Shown piece by piece: positions 62,355 through 64,000 of a stretch of DNA of 64,000 nucleotides; position 1 is the first letter of the stretch; each line of letters starts with the position of its first letter. The position numbers and the translations under genes were made by a program. Where the stretch lies: assembly GCA_015061245.1 (NCBI GenBank), contig SUWY01000001.1:1-64000 (forward strand), given 5' to 3'. This stretch comes from Bacteroidales bacterium. Its GTDB lineage: Bacteria > Bacteroidota > Bacteroidia > Bacteroidales > Marinifilaceae. Under the pieces are notes generated by a model. It worked only from the letters and a program-made list of their open reading frames with translations, was not told where the DNA came from and made no database searches.

Positions 62355-62950
62355 TGGAGGATACCTACAGAACAATCACAAATCAGAGTGAGGGATTATA
62401 CAAAGAGAAGGGTAGTAAATTTATTGCCTTTGCTTTTCCTGTGCAGACTGAGGAGCAGATTAAGGATTATATTACCCTTTTAAAAGATGAGTATTTCGAT
62501 GCCCGACACCACTGTTATGCCTATGTTCTGGGCGCAAAGAGGGATAAGTTCCGTATGAACGATGATGGAGAGCCCTCGTCGACTGCAGGAAAACCAATCT
62601 ATGGTCAGATTCTTTCAAATGATTTAACCGACATTCTAATTGTTGTTATCCGCTATTTCGGTGGAACAAAACTTGGTGTTCCCGGGTTAATCAATGCATA
62701 TAAAACTGCAGCTGCCGATGCTATTGCTAACGCAGAGATTGTAGAGCGTACAGTGAACAGGGTATTTACCATTCAGTATGACTATATTGTTATGAATAGC
62801 GTAATGAAGATAATTAAAGAGTGTAATCCGGAGGTGCTTGATAGGCGTTTCGAGAACCTTTGTACTATGGTTTTATCGATACGAGAGTCGGAAGCTGACG
62901 CTTTATTGGCCCGTTTGGAGAAGGTGGAAACGTTAACGTTGATTTCTTAG
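62354..62950 (+). CDS. YigZ/IMPACT-family protein
   Basis: EKGSKFIAFAFPV; DDGEPSSTAGKPI; IVVIRYFGGTKLGVPGLI. Confidence 0.93.
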   Translation: MEDTYRTITNQSEGLYKEKGSKFIAFAFPVQTEEQIKDYITLLKDEYFDARHHCYAYVLGAKRDKFRMNDDGEPSSTAGKPIYGQILSNDLTDILIVVIRYFGGTKLGVPGLINAYKTAAADAIANAEIVERTVNRVFTIQYDYIVMNSVMKIIKECNPEVLDRRFENLCTMVLSIRESEADALLARLEKVETLTLIS

Positions 62951-62969
62951 AAAAATTTGGAGCAAAAAG

Positions 62970-63000
62970 TTTGCGTATTAAAAAATATACACTACCTTTG
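62970..63000 (+). promoter_or_regulatory. tRNA-Lys promoter: -33 TTTG and -7 TACCTTTG
   Basis: TTTG 62970-62973; TACCTTTG 62993-63000; 19-nt spacing. Confidence 0.65.
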
Positions 63001-63024
63001 CATCCGCAATCGAGAGGTTGTGTT

Positions 63025-63097
63025 GACTCAATAGCTCAGTTGGTAGAGCACAACACTTTTAATGTTGGGGCCCTGGGTTCGAGTCCCAGTTGGGTCA
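63025..63097 (+). tRNA. tRNA-Lys (TTT)
   Basis: GACTCAA/TTGGGTC acceptor, CAACA-CTTTTAA-TGTTG anticodon arm, CTGGG-TTCGAGT-CCCAG. Confidence 0.96.
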
Positions 63098-63100
63098 CTA

Positions 63101-63132
63101 AGGCAGAACACTGAATAGAGTTCTGCCTTTTT
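63101..63132 (+). terminator. tRNA-Lys terminator
   Basis: AGGCAGAAC ... GTTCTGCCT followed by TTTT. Confidence 0.85.
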
Positions 63133-63157
63133 CCATAGCTTAAATTTAGAAACAGAA

Positions 63158-63207
63158 AGAGAGTGAGATTTTGGTTTTTCAACCGCTAATCTCACTCTCT
63201 GCTTTTT
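63158..63207. terminator. Long hairpin terminator (13-bp outer stem with inner GGTT/AACC stem)
   Basis: AGAGAGTGAGATT ... AATCTCACTCTCT perfect inverted repeat, T-tract on the plus side. Confidence 0.75.
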
Positions 63208-63222
63208 TATCTATAGCTCCCT

Positions 63223-63693
63223 TTAGAACTCAGGGCGTGTAGCCTCGTCTATAATATTTGAAGGAATAGAGTCGCAACGTACATATTTTGAGACATCGTC
63301 TCCTGCACTCCATACCATTGAGCCGCTCTCAAGCATATCTGTAATGATATACTCATTGTTCCACTCGCCCTTCTCGAAGTCGTATTTACCTGTAATTACG
63401 TCTCCTTTGTAATAATCTTTCTCCAACTCAAAGGTGCCGGTAATCTTACGTCCATACATACTATCGAAGTTCTGGTATATTACAAAACTCTTCTCAGAAC
63501 GGTCGAATGTGATGTACATGTATGTTCCCTCGGGAAGCTCAGCACCATTCCACTCCTGAAGCATCCAATCGCCATGGAGAGTAACGTAATTAACCTCGAT
63601 GGTTGGAATTACAATCTCATCTTCATCATCAGAGCAGCCGATAAAGCAGGTTGCCATAAGAAGCATTGGAACTATTTTTAGTAGATTCTTCAT
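63223..63693 (-). CDS. Hypothetical lipoprotein (lipocalin-like?)
   Basis: MKNLLKIVPMLLMATCFIGCSDDEDE lipobox; VTLHGDWMLQEWNGAELPEGTYMYITFD. Confidence 0.7.
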   Translation of the reverse strand: MKNLLKIVPMLLMATCFIGCSDDEDEIVIPTIEVNYVTLHGDWMLQEWNGAELPEGTYMYITFDRSEKSFVIYQNFDSMYGRKITGTFELEKDYYKGDVITGKYDFEKGEWNNEYIITDMLESGSMVWSAGDDVSKYVRCDSIPSNIIDEATRPEF

Positions 63694-63701
63694 ACCTTTA
63701 T

Positions 63702-64000
63702 CTATTTTTCTATTGTTACTTTTATGGTTCTTTCTATAGGTTGTGCATCAACTCCCTCTATCTTAAATGAGAATTGATGGCAGGATTCATTAGCCGGTAG
63801 AGCTGCACCGTTTATGGTGATTAAAAGCTCTCCTTCGCTATTTGGCTGAAGTATTGTCGGTACACACTTCAATGTAGCAAACTCAGGTAGCCCTGAACCT
63901 CGAATCTCTATAGGAGTTGTGCCGCTATTGGCACACAGTATGGTCATTGTAGGAGACATACCCTTGCCTATGGGTTCAAATGTGACTCTTTTGTTTTTTA
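63702..64000 (-). CDS. Partial CDS, DUF1573-like secreted protein, truncated by the window edge
   Basis: Frame stays open upstream of the listed Met: KNKRVTFEPIGKGMSPTMTILCANSGTTPIEIRGSGLPEF... Confidence 0.6.
   Translation of the reverse strand, partial: KNKRVTFEPIGKGMSPTMTILCANSGTTPIEIRGSGLPEFATLKCVPTILQPNSEGELLITINGAALPANESCHQFSFKIEGVDAQPIERTIKVTIEK

Overview
This 64-kb window is chromosomal DNA that looks Bacteroidales-like: several genes have TAnnTTTG-type -7 promoter elements, and the families include an LptD-like protein, DUF4494, DUF3822, FecCD-type uptake and fimbrillin. Most of it is core genome: tuf / tRNA-Trp / secE-nusG-rplKAJL-rpoBC, dnaA, rny-zapA, rplS, rpsU, a xerC/D-like gene, recG, pruA, an lptD-like gene, an amidase and an mlaD-like gene. 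The left end is a more accessory metabolic block. A minus-strand operon ureABCEFGD, urea channel and crcB (fluoride channel) lies divergent from a TonB receptor, binding protein, FecCD permease, ATPase and TsaA/TrmO-like operon. That second operon could be a metal (nickel?) uptake system. Points worth a second look: (i) crcB translationally coupled to the urease operon; (ii) a long rod-shaped, 6S-like RNA between zapA and rny, supported by explicit nested base pairing; (iii) a tandem pair of AT-rich, apparently paralogous lipoproteins of unknown function (42.9-44.05 kb); (iv) a small accessory patch (49.86-51.6 kb) with 14-bp tandem repeats, a HigBA-type toxin-antitoxin module with a perfect 13-bp-arm palindrome, and a fimbrillin-like gene remnant; (v) a dispersed intergenic repeat family linking 0.1, 44.6 and 49.9 kb. 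No CRISPR array, prophage or intact insertion sequence was seen. All calls come from reading the sequence and ORF translations; no database search was run.
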